Position numbers and translations under genes: made by a program
Shown: one piece after another, positions 26,629 through 36,061 of the stretch
Numbering within the stretch: the first letter of the stretch is position 1
Layout of the letters: every line of letters starts with the position of its first letter
Assembly (NCBI RefSeq): GCF_036046055.1
Contig: NZ_CP107939.1
Span: 4,774,001 to 4,838,000, forward strand
Length of the DNA: 64,000 nucleotides
Reading direction: 5' to 3'
Origin: Nocardia sp. NBC_00403
GTDB taxonomy: Bacteria; Actinomycetota; Actinomycetes; Mycobacteriales; Mycobacteriaceae
Notes under the pieces: model-generated
Databases searched by the model: none
The model's input: only the letters and a program-made list of their open reading frames with translations
What the model was told of the DNA's origin: nothing

Positions 26629-27560
26629 GCTCGCACCTTCTCTCCGGAATGCGTGGCGGCGGTCCGCGAGTCGTTGCCGTCGACGTGGTAGTGCCGCATG
26701 AACAGTTCTTCCAGCGTCGGCGGCGCGCTGACGAGGCTGCGTACGCCGGTGTCGCCGAGCACTCGGATCAACTCGCCGAGGTGCTCACCCTCCACCTGGC
26801 AGCGCAGTGTCGAACCGTCGAGTTCGACATCCTCGACGCCGGGGATGCGGGTGAGATCGCCTGGGTTGCCGAGCAATTCGGCGGTGATGGAGGTGCGCGA
26901 GAGGTGTCGCATAGCCGCCAGCGAGCCGCTCTCCACGGTGCGGCCGGCCCGGATGATGGTCACCCGATCGCACAGCACCTCGACCTCGGACAGGATGTGG
27001 CTCGACAACAGGACTGTGGTGCCGCGCTGGTTGGCTTCCGCGACGCATTCACGAAATACCTGCTCCATCAACGGGTCCAGACCCGAGGTCGGCTCGTCGA
27101 GCAGCAGCAGGCGCACGTCGGAGGCGAGCGCCGAGATCAACGCGACCTTCTGCCGGTTGCCCTTCGAATAGGTCCGCGCCTTCTTGCGCGGATCCAGGTC
27201 GAACCGTCCGATCAGCTCGGTGCGCCGCTGTTCGTTGATGCCGCCGCGCATTCTGGCGAGCAGGTCGATGGTTTCGCCGCCGGAGAGCGACGGCCATAGT
27301 GTGACATCACCTGGTACATAAGCGATTTCGCTATGTAGGGCGACCGCATCGGCCCACGGGTCGCGGCCGAGCAGCGCGACTTTCCCTGAGCTGGCACGCA
27401 GGATGCCGAGCAGGATGCGGATCGTGGTCGACTTGCCGGCCCCGTTGGGGCCGAGGAAGCCGTGGATTTCACCTTCGCTGACCGTGAGATCGAGTCCGTC
27501 GAGCGCGGTGAAGTGGCCGAAGTTCTTGTGCAGATCATGAACTTCGATGATGTCGGACAT
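26625..27560 (-). CDS. ABC transporter ATPase (DrrA-like)
   Basis: 311 residues. Walker [10 protein letters not shown] (37-45); Walker B and following [12 protein letters not shown]; the signature loop reads YSKGNRQKV, the variant C-motif of this exporter group in place of LSGGQ. H-loop in [13 protein letters not shown]. The C-terminal ~90 residues ([12 protein letters not shown] onward) are the DrrA-type extension. ATG 27560 shares one base with the regulator stop (TGATG); the stop overlaps the permease start as ATGA. Energises the 24994-26628 permease. Confidence 0.92.
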   Translation of the reverse strand: MSDIIEVHDLHKNFGHFTALDGLDLTVSEGEIHGFLGPNGAGKSTTIRILLGILRASSGKVALLGRDPWADAVALHSEIAYVPGDVTLWPSLSGGETIDLLARMRGGINEQRRTELIGRFDLDPRKKARTYSKGNRQKVALISALASDVRLLLLDEPTSGLDPLMEQVFRECVAEANQRGTTVLLSSHILSEVEVLCDRVTIIRAGRTVESGSLAAMRHLSRTSITAELLGNPGDLTRIPGVEDVELDGSTLRCQVEGEHLGELIRVLGDTGVRSLVSAPPTLEELFMRHYHVDGNDSRTAATHSGEKVRA

Positions 27561-28189
27561 CAGGTCTCCTTGGTGAGTGTGTCCAAAATCGAGGGGTCGG
27601 TGAGTAGGCCCTGGGTGTAGAACTCCAGGGCAGGTGGTGTGAGCTCTTCGGTGAGCTCACGGGTGATCTTGCGGAAGTCGAGCTTCTCGCCTCGTTGTTG
27701 ACGCATCTGCACGTAGAGCAGGGTCGCGCCGAGGTTGAGCATCATCAGATATCTGGCGCGCGCAGCCGGGTCTCGGCTCGGCTTGATGCTGCCGGCGTCG
27801 ACTCCGGCCTGGATGTACACCTCAGCATCGGAAACCATGTGCTCGAAAAGGGATTCGGCCAGTGGGCCGCCCGATTGCAGGCTGCGCACCATGTAGGCGA
27901 CCAGCGGTCCGTATTCCTCGATGTCGGCCAGCGCGGTGAGCATGCCTTTCGCGATGCTCGGTGCAGTGGTCGCCTTGGCCTTCTCATTCCTGGTCAGCTC
28001 CAGCACTCGCTCGTCACAGGCGGCCCGCAGGCCGTCCTTGGAGCCGAAGTGATGGTTCACCAATCCGGGGGAAACGCCGGCGGCGGCGGCGATGACACGA
28101 ACTCCGACCTGGAATCCGTGCTCACCGAACACCTCGATCGCGGCATCGCGAATTCGGGCGGCGGTCGTGAGATCTGAGGTCTGTGTCAC
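27560..28189 (-). CDS. TetR/AcrR-family regulator of the ABC exporter
   Basis: 209 residues. [23 protein letters not shown] then [20 protein letters not shown] (about 11-50). The ligand domain is typical in length but carries no diagnostic motif. First gene of the operon with the ATPase and permease. Two TTAAAC-N4-GTTCAA elements at 28233-28268, 44 bp upstream, are probable autoregulatory operators and also face the divergent acyl-CoA dehydrogenase gene. Confidence 0.9.
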   Translation of the reverse strand: MTQTSDLTTAARIRDAAIEVFGEHGFQVGVRVIAAAAGVSPGLVNHHFGSKDGLRAACDERVLELTRNEKAKATTAPSIAKGMLTALADIEEYGPLVAYMVRSLQSGGPLAESLFEHMVSDAEVYIQAGVDAGSIKPSRDPAARARYLMMLNLGATLLYVQMRQQRGEKLDFRKITRELTEELTPPALEFYTQGLLTDPSILDTLTKET

Positions 28190-28232
28190 GGCGAATTCTA
28201 TCTCGGCGGGTCTTTGCGGTAGGGCTCCTCGA

Positions 28233-28268
28233 TTAAACGCATGTTCAACATCTTAAACACTCGTTCAA
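28233..28268. promoter_or_regulatory. Tandem TetR operators
   Basis: TTAAACGCATGTTCAA (28233-28248) and TTAAACACTCGTTCAA (28253-28268): two copies of TTAAAC-N4-GTTCAA, each a near-palindrome, 20 bp apart (about two helical turns). They lie between the divergent TetR gene (start 28189) and the acyl-CoA dehydrogenase gene (start 28346). Confidence 0.6.
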
Positions 28269-28333
28269 CGAGAGGCAAGAGTTCGCGCGGGATGTCGTGT
28301 CAACTGTCACGGTTTGCCCGGACCGGGGCGGGC

Positions 28334-28339
28334 TAATGT
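28334..28339 (+). promoter_or_regulatory. -10 box of a leaderless promoter
   Basis: TAATGT ends 6 nt before ATG 28346 and no ribosome-binding site precedes that ATG, the arrangement seen for leaderless actinobacterial mRNAs. Confidence 0.5.
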
Positions 28340-28345
28340 CGAGTG

Positions 28346-30298
28346 ATGACTACCGGCACCGCCTCGACGGCAGATCACCTTCGCGCAGCACTCGACGGAC
28401 CATGGGGCGCGGTCCGGGAAGAGGCCCGCGGCCGGCTCGCGGACGAGAAATTCGCCGGAGACCCCTACCTCGACTACAAGGCAGCGCGGGCGCGGGTCCT
28501 CGACCAGATGCGGGCCATCGCGACCATGGGGATCGCCGAGCGTGGCTTCCGGCTGGAGAACGGCGGTACCGGAGAACCCGGCGCGGCCGTCGTCGCCTTG
28601 GAGATGCTGGCATACGCGGACCTGTCACTGTGGGTGAAATCGGGTGTGCAGTGGGGCCTGTTCGGCGGTGCCGTGGAGAACCTCGGCACCGAACGCCACC
28701 GCGATGTGGTCAAGGCGCTGCTGTCGCTGGATCTGCTCGGTTGTTTCGCGATGACCGAATCCGGGCACGGTAGCGACGTCGCCAACCTCGAGACGACCGC
28801 AACCTACGATCCGGACACCCAGGAATTCGTCGTGCACTCGCCGACGCCGTCGGCGCGCAAGGACTACATCGGCGGTGCGGCCGAACATGCAAGGATGGCA
28901 GCGGTTTTCGCGCAGCTGATCACCCAGGGCGAGAGCCGTGGCGTGCACTGTCTGCTTGTCCCCATCCGGGACGAGCACGGCAATGATCTGCCCGGCGTCA
29001 CCACCTACGACGACGGGCTCAAGGGCGGGCTGCCCGGTGTCGACAACGGGCGCATCGTGTTCGACCAGGTACGGGTGCCACGGGAGAACCTGCTCAACCG
29101 ATTCGCCGATGTAGCTCCGGACGGCGCCTACGACACCGAGATCGAGAATCCGAGCCGACGCTTCTTCACTACCCTCGGCACCTTGGTGCGCGGTCGAGTG
29201 AGCGTCGGCGGCGCCGCGGCCGCCGGTGCGCGGGTCGCGCTGAGCATCGCGACGAGGTACGCGCTCGAGCGGCGTCAGTTCTCCGACCCGGACACCGGCC
29301 AGGAGACGCTGCTGCTCGACTACCGCAGTCACCAGCGTCGGTTGCTGCCGTTGATCGCCCGGTCCTACGCGCTGGCCTTCGCGCAGAACGATCTGGTGCG
29401 CCGTATGCATCTCGTGCAGACCGGTCAGGACCTGGACCCCGGCTCGCAGCGGGCGCTGGAGACGCGGGCCGCGGGCCTGAAGGTCGCGCAGACCAGGCAT
29501 GCGACCCGCGCCATCCAGGAGTGCCGCGAAGCCTGCGGCGGCGCAGGCTATCTCACCGAGAACCGGCTGGTCACGCTCAAAGCCGACACCGATGTGTTCA
29601 CCACCTTCGAGGGCGACAATGTCGTGCTGACCCAGCTGGTGGCCAAGGAACTGCTCACCGCCTATTCGGACGAGATTCGTGAGCTCGATGCGCTCGGCTG
29701 GGTGCGCTTCGCCGCGACCATGGCCGGTGACGTGGTGCGCAAGCGTTCGGGTGTGCGCCAACTGATCCAGACACTGCGCGACCGCGGTGACGACACCGTC
29801 GACGAGGCCGATGTGTCACGCCGCTCGGTGCAGTTGCAGCTGTTCGCCGACCGTGAGGACTATTTGGTGCGCACCGCAGGCCACCGGCTGCGCGCACGCG
29901 CGAAGGACACGACTCCGTTCGAAGCGTTCAACAACGCGCAGGACCACATCCTCGCCGCGGGCGCCGCGCACATCGATCGGTTGATTCTCGAGGAATTCAT
30001 CGAAGGTATTGCGGGCATCGAGGATCCGGCGGCACGCGACCTCGCCGAGACGGTCTGCGATCTGTTCGCGTACTCGATGCTCGAGGAGAATTCGGCCTGG
30101 TTCATCATGCACCGGTTCATGTCGGTCGAACGCGCCAAGGCCGTGCGCAGGGGAGTCAACGAGCTGGTCGACCGGCTGCGCCCGGACGCACTCACGCTCG
30201 TCGAAGGCATGGGTGTGCCGGAAGGGATGTTGCGTGCGGCGCTGCTGTCGGACGCGAGCGTCTTCGATCGGGCGGGCCGCAGCGAGGCGCCGGTATAG
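28346..30298 (+). CDS. Acyl-CoA dehydrogenase/oxidase-family protein (FadE-like, 650 aa)
   Basis: 650 residues, longer than ordinary ACADs (~380-400) and near acyl-CoA oxidase size. LLGCFAMTESGHGSDVANLE (about 132-151) is the FAD/substrate motif; RDEHGNDLPGVTTYDDGLKG; ALSIATRYALERRQF (about 300) and ECREACGGAGYLTENRLVTL (about 392-411) are the conserved oxidase/dehydrogenase helices; FTTFEGDNVVLTQLVAKELL follows. The last ~200 residues form the extra oxidase-type helical domain. Catalyses alpha,beta-oxidation of an acyl-CoA; whether the electron acceptor is ETF or oxygen is not visible. It may share the operator pair with the TetR exporter genes. Confidence 0.87.
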   Translation: MTTGTASTADHLRAALDGPWGAVREEARGRLADEKFAGDPYLDYKAARARVLDQMRAIATMGIAERGFRLENGGTGEPGAAVVALEMLAYADLSLWVKSGVQWGLFGGAVENLGTERHRDVVKALLSLDLLGCFAMTESGHGSDVANLETTATYDPDTQEFVVHSPTPSARKDYIGGAAEHARMAAVFAQLITQGESRGVHCLLVPIRDEHGNDLPGVTTYDDGLKGGLPGVDNGRIVFDQVRVPRENLLNRFADVAPDGAYDTEIENPSRRFFTTLGTLVRGRVSVGGAAAAGARVALSIATRYALERRQFSDPDTGQETLLLDYRSHQRRLLPLIARSYALAFAQNDLVRRMHLVQTGQDLDPGSQRALETRAAGLKVAQTRHATRAIQECREACGGAGYLTENRLVTLKADTDVFTTFEGDNVVLTQLVAKELLTAYSDEIRELDALGWVRFAATMAGDVVRKRSGVRQLIQTLRDRGDDTVDEADVSRRSVQLQLFADREDYLVRTAGHRLRARAKDTTPFEAFNNAQDHILAAGAAHIDRLILEEFIEGIAGIEDPAARDLAETVCDLFAYSMLEENSAWFIMHRFMSVERAKAVRRGVNELVDRLRPDALTLVEGMGVPEGMLRAALLSDASVFDRAGRSEAPV

Positions 30299-30326
30299 AG
30301 GACGGTCGCGGCTTGGGGCTGGGTCG

Positions 30327-30974
30327 CTAGGCGTGCAGCCGCGCCGCCGGGTGTACGCGTTCGGTCCGCAGGAGAAACCGATCGGCCGGCGAGCACAGCG
30401 CGGTGACCATGGCGATCGCGGCGGCCGCACCGCCGAGGATGTCGGTCGGTAGGTGATAGCCGAGACCGATCATGCCGACAGCCGCGCAGAGCATGGCGAG
30501 CACACTTGACCCGAGTGTTGTCGCCCGCGCCCTCGGCGCATCGGTCAGCAGCACGAAGGCAGTGGCCACCGCGACCAAGTGCACCGTGTGTCCGCTCGGA
30601 TACGCGAGGTAATCGTGCAGCGGCCGCTCCCACAGCGGTTTGAGCAACCAACTGTTGACCGCGACGGCGAGCTCGGGAACCACGACCATCGTTGCCGCAC
30701 GCCACCACCGGCCGCGGTAGGCGAACCAGCAGGCGGCCACGAGCAGCAGTGGTATCACGATGTAGCCGTTGCTCGGGATCAGGAGGGTTTGGTACACGCC
30801 GGGATGGCTGTCGAGCGCCGAGTGGATCGGCGCGGCAAGGTCGCGATCGAGGTCGGTCGGCCCGTCGTCGTGCGGAAAACTCAGCGGCAGACTCACCGTG
30901 ACCACAGCACACAGCAACACCAGGCCCAGCCGGAATGTGGTAGGCCAACCGAGTGCCTGTCGTGTAGTGCTCAC
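30327..30974 (-). CDS. PAP2-family membrane phosphatase
   Basis: 215 residues, about six membrane helices. Phosphatase motifs in order: KPLWERPLHDYLAYPSGHTV (C1 K-x6-RP and C2 PSGH, about 111-130) and GLGYHLPTDILGG (C3, about 170-182) with the His and Asp; the usual SR before it is degenerate. Family members dephosphorylate lipid phosphates such as phosphatidic acid or polyprenyl pyrophosphate on the outer face of the membrane. Could recycle polyprenyl carrier, but nothing here ties it to the glycan locus. Confidence 0.85.
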   Translation of the reverse strand: MSTTRQALGWPTTFRLGLVLLCAVVTVSLPLSFPHDDGPTDLDRDLAAPIHSALDSHPGVYQTLLIPSNGYIVIPLLLVAACWFAYRGRWWRAATMVVVPELAVAVNSWLLKPLWERPLHDYLAYPSGHTVHLVAVATAFVLLTDAPRARATTLGSSVLAMLCAAVGMIGLGYHLPTDILGGAAAAIAMVTALCSPADRFLLRTERVHPAARLHA

Positions 30975-31005
30975 GCCGACGACGATAACCAGCGGTCGTA
31001 GTTGA

Positions 31006-31902
31006 TCAGCCGGGCCCGTAGGTCAGGATCGCGGTGACGACGAACCAGAGAACCCACGCGAGGCCGATGACCATACCGATCGCCAGCGTGATCCGCATGA
31101 ACGCCCTACCGAGGTCCATATCGCCCGACTCTCGCGGATACAGCTTCCACGGGCTGTACCACGGCGCTTCGATCACCAGGGCGGGCGAGTGCGCTTCCCG
31201 CTCGGCCATCGCCAGTTCCTCGGCATAGGCCTCGGCCTGGGCCTGCTGGGGGCCGCCGTGCCAGAGGGTGATGTCGATCGGGCCGATGAACCCCTCGTTC
31301 AGCAATTCCTGCGGCGCGGGCAGATACGGCAGGATGCCCAGGCTGCGGAAGGCCACCGCGACATCATTGGCCGTCCACAGCTGCTTCTCGCTCTCGGCCA
31401 GGGCGTCGAAATAGTGGCGCAACCTGCCGGGGTCGGTACCGAGGATCACATCGAAGCTCGGGTCGCTCCACGCCTGCTGTACCTTCAGCGCGGCACCGCG
31501 CAACGGGACGATCAGCGCGACGCCGTGCACCGCGCGCTGGCCGAGGCCGCGCGCGGCCAGCCAGGTCTGCAGGGCGAAGGTGTGCTCGCGCGACTTCTCC
31601 AGTGGAGTGCGCCGATCCCGGCCCTCCATGGCGACCGGCTCACCCGAGATCGTCCATGCGCCGTTGAGCGGGATTTCCAGCACGCCGTCTTGGCGGGCGA
31701 CCAGCGCCTCGGCCTCGATCACCACGCAACTGGTCGGTGTCCAGACCACAGCGTCGAACTGGTGCAGCCGATCCTTGTGGAACAGACTGCAGTTGATCGT
31801 CGCGACACCGTGCGGGCTTGCCGGGTCCTTCCAGGTGCGCAGCCAGTCGATCAACGCCCGTTCGGCGTTGGTGCCTGCCGGATTCTGCACTCGCACGAGC
31901 AT
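31006..31902 (-). CDS. NERD nuclease-related domain protein with C-terminal membrane anchor
   Basis: 298 residues. The N-terminal half resembles NERD domains: NAERALIDWLRTW, then LHQFDAVVWTPTSCVVIEAE with the D...E core, and GAWTISGEPVAMEGRDRRTP. The family is related to restriction-like nucleases; the ExK motif expected for catalysis is not clear (EAE in place of E-x-K). One membrane helix at the C-terminus (MRITLAIGMVIGLAWVLWFV). Function unknown; possibly a membrane-attached nucleic-acid-binding protein. Confidence 0.75.
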   Translation of the reverse strand: MLVRVQNPAGTNAERALIDWLRTWKDPASPHGVATINCSLFHKDRLHQFDAVVWTPTSCVVIEAEALVARQDGVLEIPLNGAWTISGEPVAMEGRDRRTPLEKSREHTFALQTWLAARGLGQRAVHGVALIVPLRGAALKVQQAWSDPSFDVILGTDPGRLRHYFDALAESEKQLWTANDVAVAFRSLGILPYLPAPQELLNEGFIGPIDITLWHGGPQQAQAEAYAEELAMAEREAHSPALVIEAPWYSPWKLYPRESGDMDLGRAFMRITLAIGMVIGLAWVLWFVVTAILTYGPG

Positions 31903-32005
31903 TCACGACCGCCCTTCACGTCGACACTCGATAGTGGAAAGGATACGAGCACCCGGGCCCGGTTCGCTGCGCCTGCGGCCAGACACGGCGTGTTGGGCAC
32001 GAGAT

Positions 32006-33397
32006 CTACTGCGGCTGTTCGGCGACGACCTTTCCGGCGTGCACCGCGGCGACCAACGCGCTGTGGTCTTCCTCGGTGCGGTCGGCGTAGCGGACCGCGA
32101 AGCGGGCGACCGCGTCGTCGAAACGATCGTCACCGTCCAGATAGCCCGCCACCAGCCGCGGATCGAGCGACCGCGAATGTGCGCGAGCGAGCAGGGCGCC
32201 TGCGAGCCTGCCGTAGTCGTCGAGATCGCTCGACGGCAGGCCCGCGGGATCGATATCGCCTTTGAGGTTACGGAATTGGCGCACGACGAACGGTAGCGCA
32301 CCCGTGGGCAACTCGAGTGTGGTCCAACCGAGCAGGATGTCACTCTCGGACTGAACAAGCCTGGCGCCCTGCACAATTCGTTCCCCCTCATGTCGCGGCG
32401 ACGGCGCGTCCAGGAACGGGGCGAGCGCGGACGGGTTCGCCTGTTTCACCTGGAGCACCAGTGCCTCTCCGTCATTGCCGTGCAGCAGCGCGACATAGCT
32501 GTGCAACCCGACACTACCGGTGCCGACGATCCGAAAGGCAATGTCGGACACGGCAAATCGGGCGATCAGATTCCGGCGGGACTCGCGCAACGTGTCGGTG
32601 TACCGTTCCAGGCCTTCGGTGACAGCTGCGGCGACCGCAGCCTCGACGTGGGTGAGAATCGGTGGGTCGCTGACGAATCGGTGCTTGCTGATGCCGGTTT
32701 CGTGATCCTCCAAGTGCTCGGTCCACTTCGCCACCACCTTGGCGCTGGTGTTCTTGCGCGCCTTCTTCGCAGCCTTCTTGAAGTCGTCGAGCAGATCGTC
32801 GGCTCTGGCCTTGCTGATCACCGATTCGTCGGGCAGCGCGGTCCACGATTCCATGAACGGCAGCTGCGCCAACTGGGTGACCGCGAGCCGGTAAGAGGTC
32901 GCCGCGTCGCGTGCCGCCTGGTAGCAGTTGTCCTCGTCGGCGCCACCCTCGCGGCCCGCGAGCACCAGACTCGCCGCGAGTCGTTCCAGGTCCCACTCCC
33001 ACGGCCCGACGATGGTTTCATCGAAATCGTTGATGTCCATGATGATTTCGCCGCGCGGCGTGCCGTACAGGCCGAAGTTCGCGGCATGCGCGTCGCCGCA
33101 GATCTGCGCGGCCAGCCCGCTGTCCGGGCTGCCTGCCAGATCGGCGGCCATCAGCCCGGCCGCGCCACGGTAGAAGGTGAACGGGGTGGCGAGCATGCGG
33201 CCGATGCGCAACGGCGTCAGATGCGACAGCCGACCCGCATTGCTCGCCTCGATGAATTCGAGCACGCTCGGACGCGTGGCCCAGGTGGCCGCGCGGTCAC
33301 GAGCGGTGACCGGAACCCGCTGGCGCTGCATACGGCCGCGGGCCAGCACCTCGTCGGCGGACACGTAGGTGCGAAGGTCGATACCACTGTTGGACAC
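32006..33397 (-). CDS. DUF2252 family protein (kinase-like fold)
   Basis: 463 residues from GTG 33397; the frame is open far upstream but that region is antisense to nothing conserved and overlaps the ChoD-like gene, so the family start near GIDLRTYVSADEVLARG is preferred. Hallmarks: TPFTFYRGAAGLMAADLAGS, AAQICGDAHAANFGLYG (the GDxHxxN loop, reminiscent of aminoglycoside-phosphotransferase catalytic loops) and IMDINDFDETIVGPWEWDLE (metal-binding D-D). These suggest a phosphotransferase-type fold, but no substrate is known for the family. Confidence 0.82.
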   Translation of the reverse strand: MSNSGIDLRTYVSADEVLARGRMQRQRVPVTARDRAATWATRPSVLEFIEASNAGRLSHLTPLRIGRMLATPFTFYRGAAGLMAADLAGSPDSGLAAQICGDAHAANFGLYGTPRGEIIMDINDFDETIVGPWEWDLERLAASLVLAGREGGADEDNCYQAARDAATSYRLAVTQLAQLPFMESWTALPDESVISKARADDLLDDFKKAAKKARKNTSAKVVAKWTEHLEDHETGISKHRFVSDPPILTHVEAAVAAAVTEGLERYTDTLRESRRNLIARFAVSDIAFRIVGTGSVGLHSYVALLHGNDGEALVLQVKQANPSALAPFLDAPSPRHEGERIVQGARLVQSESDILLGWTTLELPTGALPFVVRQFRNLKGDIDPAGLPSSDLDDYGRLAGALLARAHSRSLDPRLVAGYLDGDDRFDDAVARFAVRYADRTEEDHSALVAAVHAGKVVAEQPQ

Positions 33398-33507
33398 AAC
33401 ATCCCACGCTAGCCGGTATGGAACCGCCTGGTCTTGTCGGATTCGCCACGTCGGCCACGTCCCGTCGCCCGCCCTGTGCCGGGGGAGCGCAGCGTCGGGA
33501 CGGCTGT

Positions 33508-35202
33508 TCAGTTGGCCGGAACTCCCGGGTCGACCGGAGTGATCGGCAGACGCAGCGCGCCGGGCGCCGCGCCGGGGACGGCCGGATGGTTCGGCGCTAC
33601 TGGGGTGATTCGCTGGTAGGTGGTGCCGAGCGCCGGGCGGGGGTCCGCCTCGTCCTTGTTGGGCCAGAACGCCATTGCCCGCTCGGCCTGTGCGGTGATG
33701 GTCAGCGACGGGTTGACGCCGAGATTGGCCGTCACTGCCGAGCCGTCCGCGATATGCAGCCCGGGATGCCCGTACACCCGCTGATACGGGTCGACCACCC
33801 CGGTATCGGCGCTCTCGCCGATGACGCAACCGCCGATGTAGTGCGCGGTTGCCGGGATGTTGAGCACGTCCATGATCAGGCCGTGGGTGTCACCGTTGAC
33901 CTTCGCGCCGAAACGGCGGCCGACATCGTGGGCCAAGGGAATCCAGGTCGGGTTCGGTTCGCCGGTACCCGCCTTGGTCTTGAGCTGCCCGCGCTTGCGG
34001 AAGGAGGTCAGCGAGTTGTCCAGCGACTGCATCACCAGCAGGATTACCGACTTCTCCGACGCGTGCCTGGCATTGAGACTGCGCAGGAACACCAAGGGAT
34101 GCAACACGATCGCCAGCAGGAAGCGCAGGAACCGGAACGCGCCGCCGTCGACGATCGGCACCGACATCGGGAACAGGGCGTTCTGCCCCTTGCCGTAGTG
34201 GCACACCTCGATATGGGTGTCGGCCTCCGGATGGATCGAGGAGGTGATCGCGATGCCCTCGGCGAAATCGTGGCGTGCGCGACTGACCACATTGAGGATG
34301 GCCTCGGAGTTACTGCGCGTCAGTTCGCCGAGGCGCGGCGAGAGGTTGGGCAGCACGTGCTCGTCGCGCATCTTGTGCAGCAGCTTCTGGGTGCCGAGCG
34401 CGGCGCCGGCGAAGACGACCTGTTCGGCGGTGAAGGTTGTGCGCTCCTTGCGGATCCAGCGATCCGAACGCACGGTATCGATCGCGTAGCCGCCCTCCGG
34501 GAGCGGCCGCACCGCGGTAGCTGTGGTGAGTGGGCGGACCTCGGCGCCGGCCTTTTCGGCCAGGTAGAGGTAGTTCGTAGGTGTGGTGTTCTTCGCGTTG
34601 TTGGGGCAGCCGGTGAAACATTGCGCGCAGTGCACACAGCCGCGCCGTCGTGGGCCCGCGCCGCCGAAATAGGGATCGTCGACTTCGGTACCCGGGTCGT
34701 CCTCATTGAAGAACACCCCCACATCGGTCGGATGGAAGGTGTGGCCGACACCGAGGTCCTCGGCGATCTCCTTGATCACTTCGTCGGCCGGGGTCATCCG
34801 TGGATTGGGCGCTACGCCGAGCATGCGCTGTGCCTGGTCGTAGTACGGCGCGAGCTCGGATTTCCAGTCGGTGATGTGTGACCACTGCTTATCGGTATAA
34901 AAGTTCGGCAGCGGCTCGTAGAGGGTGTTGCCGTAAATCAGCGAGCCGCCACCGACCCCGGCGCCGGAGAACACCGCGCACTTGCCGAGGATGCTGATCC
35001 GCTGCGGACCGGTCAGGCCGAGTCGCGGCGCCCAGATCGAGTTGCGCACATCCCAATTCGTTTTCGGGATGTCCTCGGCATTCCACCGTCTCCCCGCCTC
35101 GAGCACACCGACCCGATACCCCTTCTCGGTCAGCCGCAGCGCGCTCACACTGCCGCCGAACCCGGAACCGATCACCACCACGTCGTAGTCGAATGCGGGC
35201 AT
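33508..35202 (-). CDS. choD: GMC oxidoreductase, ChoD-like (putative cholesterol oxidase)
   Basis: 564 residues, close to mycobacterial ChoD (about 578). FAD motif VVVIGSGFGGSVSALRL (8-24) and E-A-G-R; FSGAGVGGGSLIYGNTLYEP is the second GMC signature; GCVHCAQCFTGCPNNAKN is the Cys-rich loop typical of ChoD-type proteins; HYIGGCVIGESADTGVVDPY and HIADGSAVTANLGVNPSLTI form the C-terminal catalytic/FAD region. Mycobacterial ChoD is linked to virulence, but cholesterol oxidation by it is not firmly shown, so substrate is uncertain. No KstR-type palindrome was seen upstream of 35202. Confidence 0.85.
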   Translation of the reverse strand: MPAFDYDVVVIGSGFGGSVSALRLTEKGYRVGVLEAGRRWNAEDIPKTNWDVRNSIWAPRLGLTGPQRISILGKCAVFSGAGVGGGSLIYGNTLYEPLPNFYTDKQWSHITDWKSELAPYYDQAQRMLGVAPNPRMTPADEVIKEIAEDLGVGHTFHPTDVGVFFNEDDPGTEVDDPYFGGAGPRRRGCVHCAQCFTGCPNNAKNTTPTNYLYLAEKAGAEVRPLTTATAVRPLPEGGYAIDTVRSDRWIRKERTTFTAEQVVFAGAALGTQKLLHKMRDEHVLPNLSPRLGELTRSNSEAILNVVSRARHDFAEGIAITSSIHPEADTHIEVCHYGKGQNALFPMSVPIVDGGAFRFLRFLLAIVLHPLVFLRSLNARHASEKSVILLVMQSLDNSLTSFRKRGQLKTKAGTGEPNPTWIPLAHDVGRRFGAKVNGDTHGLIMDVLNIPATAHYIGGCVIGESADTGVVDPYQRVYGHPGLHIADGSAVTANLGVNPSLTITAQAERAMAFWPNKDEADPRPALGTTYQRITPVAPNHPAVPGAAPGALRLPITPVDPGVPAN

Positions 35203-35361
35203 GACTTCCTCTCACTGACCGAATAACGGATGAGATGTTTGCACAGTCATTCTGTCACCGGGTCGGATGCGACGGAATCCATAGCATGCCGCCGTGCCGA
35301 TGTGGTCGCAACCGGCGTGCCCGGATGGCGCCGGCGGGGGTCGGTGCGGTATGCACGGGCG

Positions 35362-36018
35362 GTGACAACGGAATCGGGGACCACGGAGCCGGGCGAGCGC
35401 GCCGGCTCCGGCAATGACGGCGCGGCGGGCGGCATCTTCGCCGACCGCATCCTCACCGTCCCCAATGCACTGAGCGTGCTGCGCCTCCTGGGGGTGCCGC
35501 TGTTCCTGTGGCTTCTGCTGGTCGAGCGGGCCGACGGCTGGGCGTTCGCGCTGCTGGTCGCCAGTGGCGTCACCGACTTCCTGGACGGCAAGCTGGCCAG
35601 GCTGCTAGACCAGTCCTCGCGCCTCGGTGCGCTGCTCGACCCGTTCGTGGACCGGCTCTACCTGGTGACGACACTGGCCGCTTTCGTGATCCGCGGGCTC
35701 ATCCCATGGTGGGTCGCGGTGATCCTGGTCGGTCGTGATCTGTTGCTCACGCTGACGCTTTCGGTGTACAAACGCCGCGCACTCGACCCGCCGGAGGTGA
35801 TCTACCTGGGCAAAGCGGCTACCTTCGCGTTGATGTCCGCATTGCCCTGGTTGCTTGCAGGTCAGATGGATTGGGCGCTGGCAGGTTTCGGTCGGGCCTT
35901 CGGCGGGGCATTCCTGGTCTGGGGTACGGCGGTGTATGTGTGGACCGGTGTCCTCTACACCGGGAAGGCCGTCGCGGTCGCGCGAGCGATACCGTCTGTG
36001 CCGCACCGGTCCACATAG
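35362..36018 (+). CDS. pgsA2: CDP-alcohol phosphatidyltransferase (PgsA2-like)
   Basis: 218 residues from GTG 35362 (VTTESGTTEPGERAG); the frame is open to 35230. Contains the full signature D-x2-DG-x2-AR-x8-G-x3-D-x3-D in DFLDGKLARLLDQSS then RLGALLDPFVDR, with five to six membrane helices around it. The enzyme swaps CMP of a CDP-diacylglycerol for an alcohol head group in the membrane; glycerol-3-phosphate or a second phosphatidylglycerol are the usual partners. Its position before gcvH matches Rv1822 in M. tuberculosis. Confidence 0.88.
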   Translation: MTTESGTTEPGERAGSGNDGAAGGIFADRILTVPNALSVLRLLGVPLFLWLLLVERADGWAFALLVASGVTDFLDGKLARLLDQSSRLGALLDPFVDRLYLVTTLAAFVIRGLIPWWVAVILVGRDLLLTLTLSVYKRRALDPPEVIYLGKAATFALMSALPWLLAGQMDWALAGFGRAFGGAFLVWGTAVYVWTGVLYTGKAVAVARAIPSVPHRST

Positions 36019-36061
36019 CGATTAGAGTTTGCGTGAAGGTTCCCGACGGAAAGGACGGCCT

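Noticed and set aside
33398..33829. N-terminal extension of the DUF2252 gene
   Set aside because: Extension is Arg/Gly-rich and overlaps the ChoD-like gene end; the family start fits GTG 33397.
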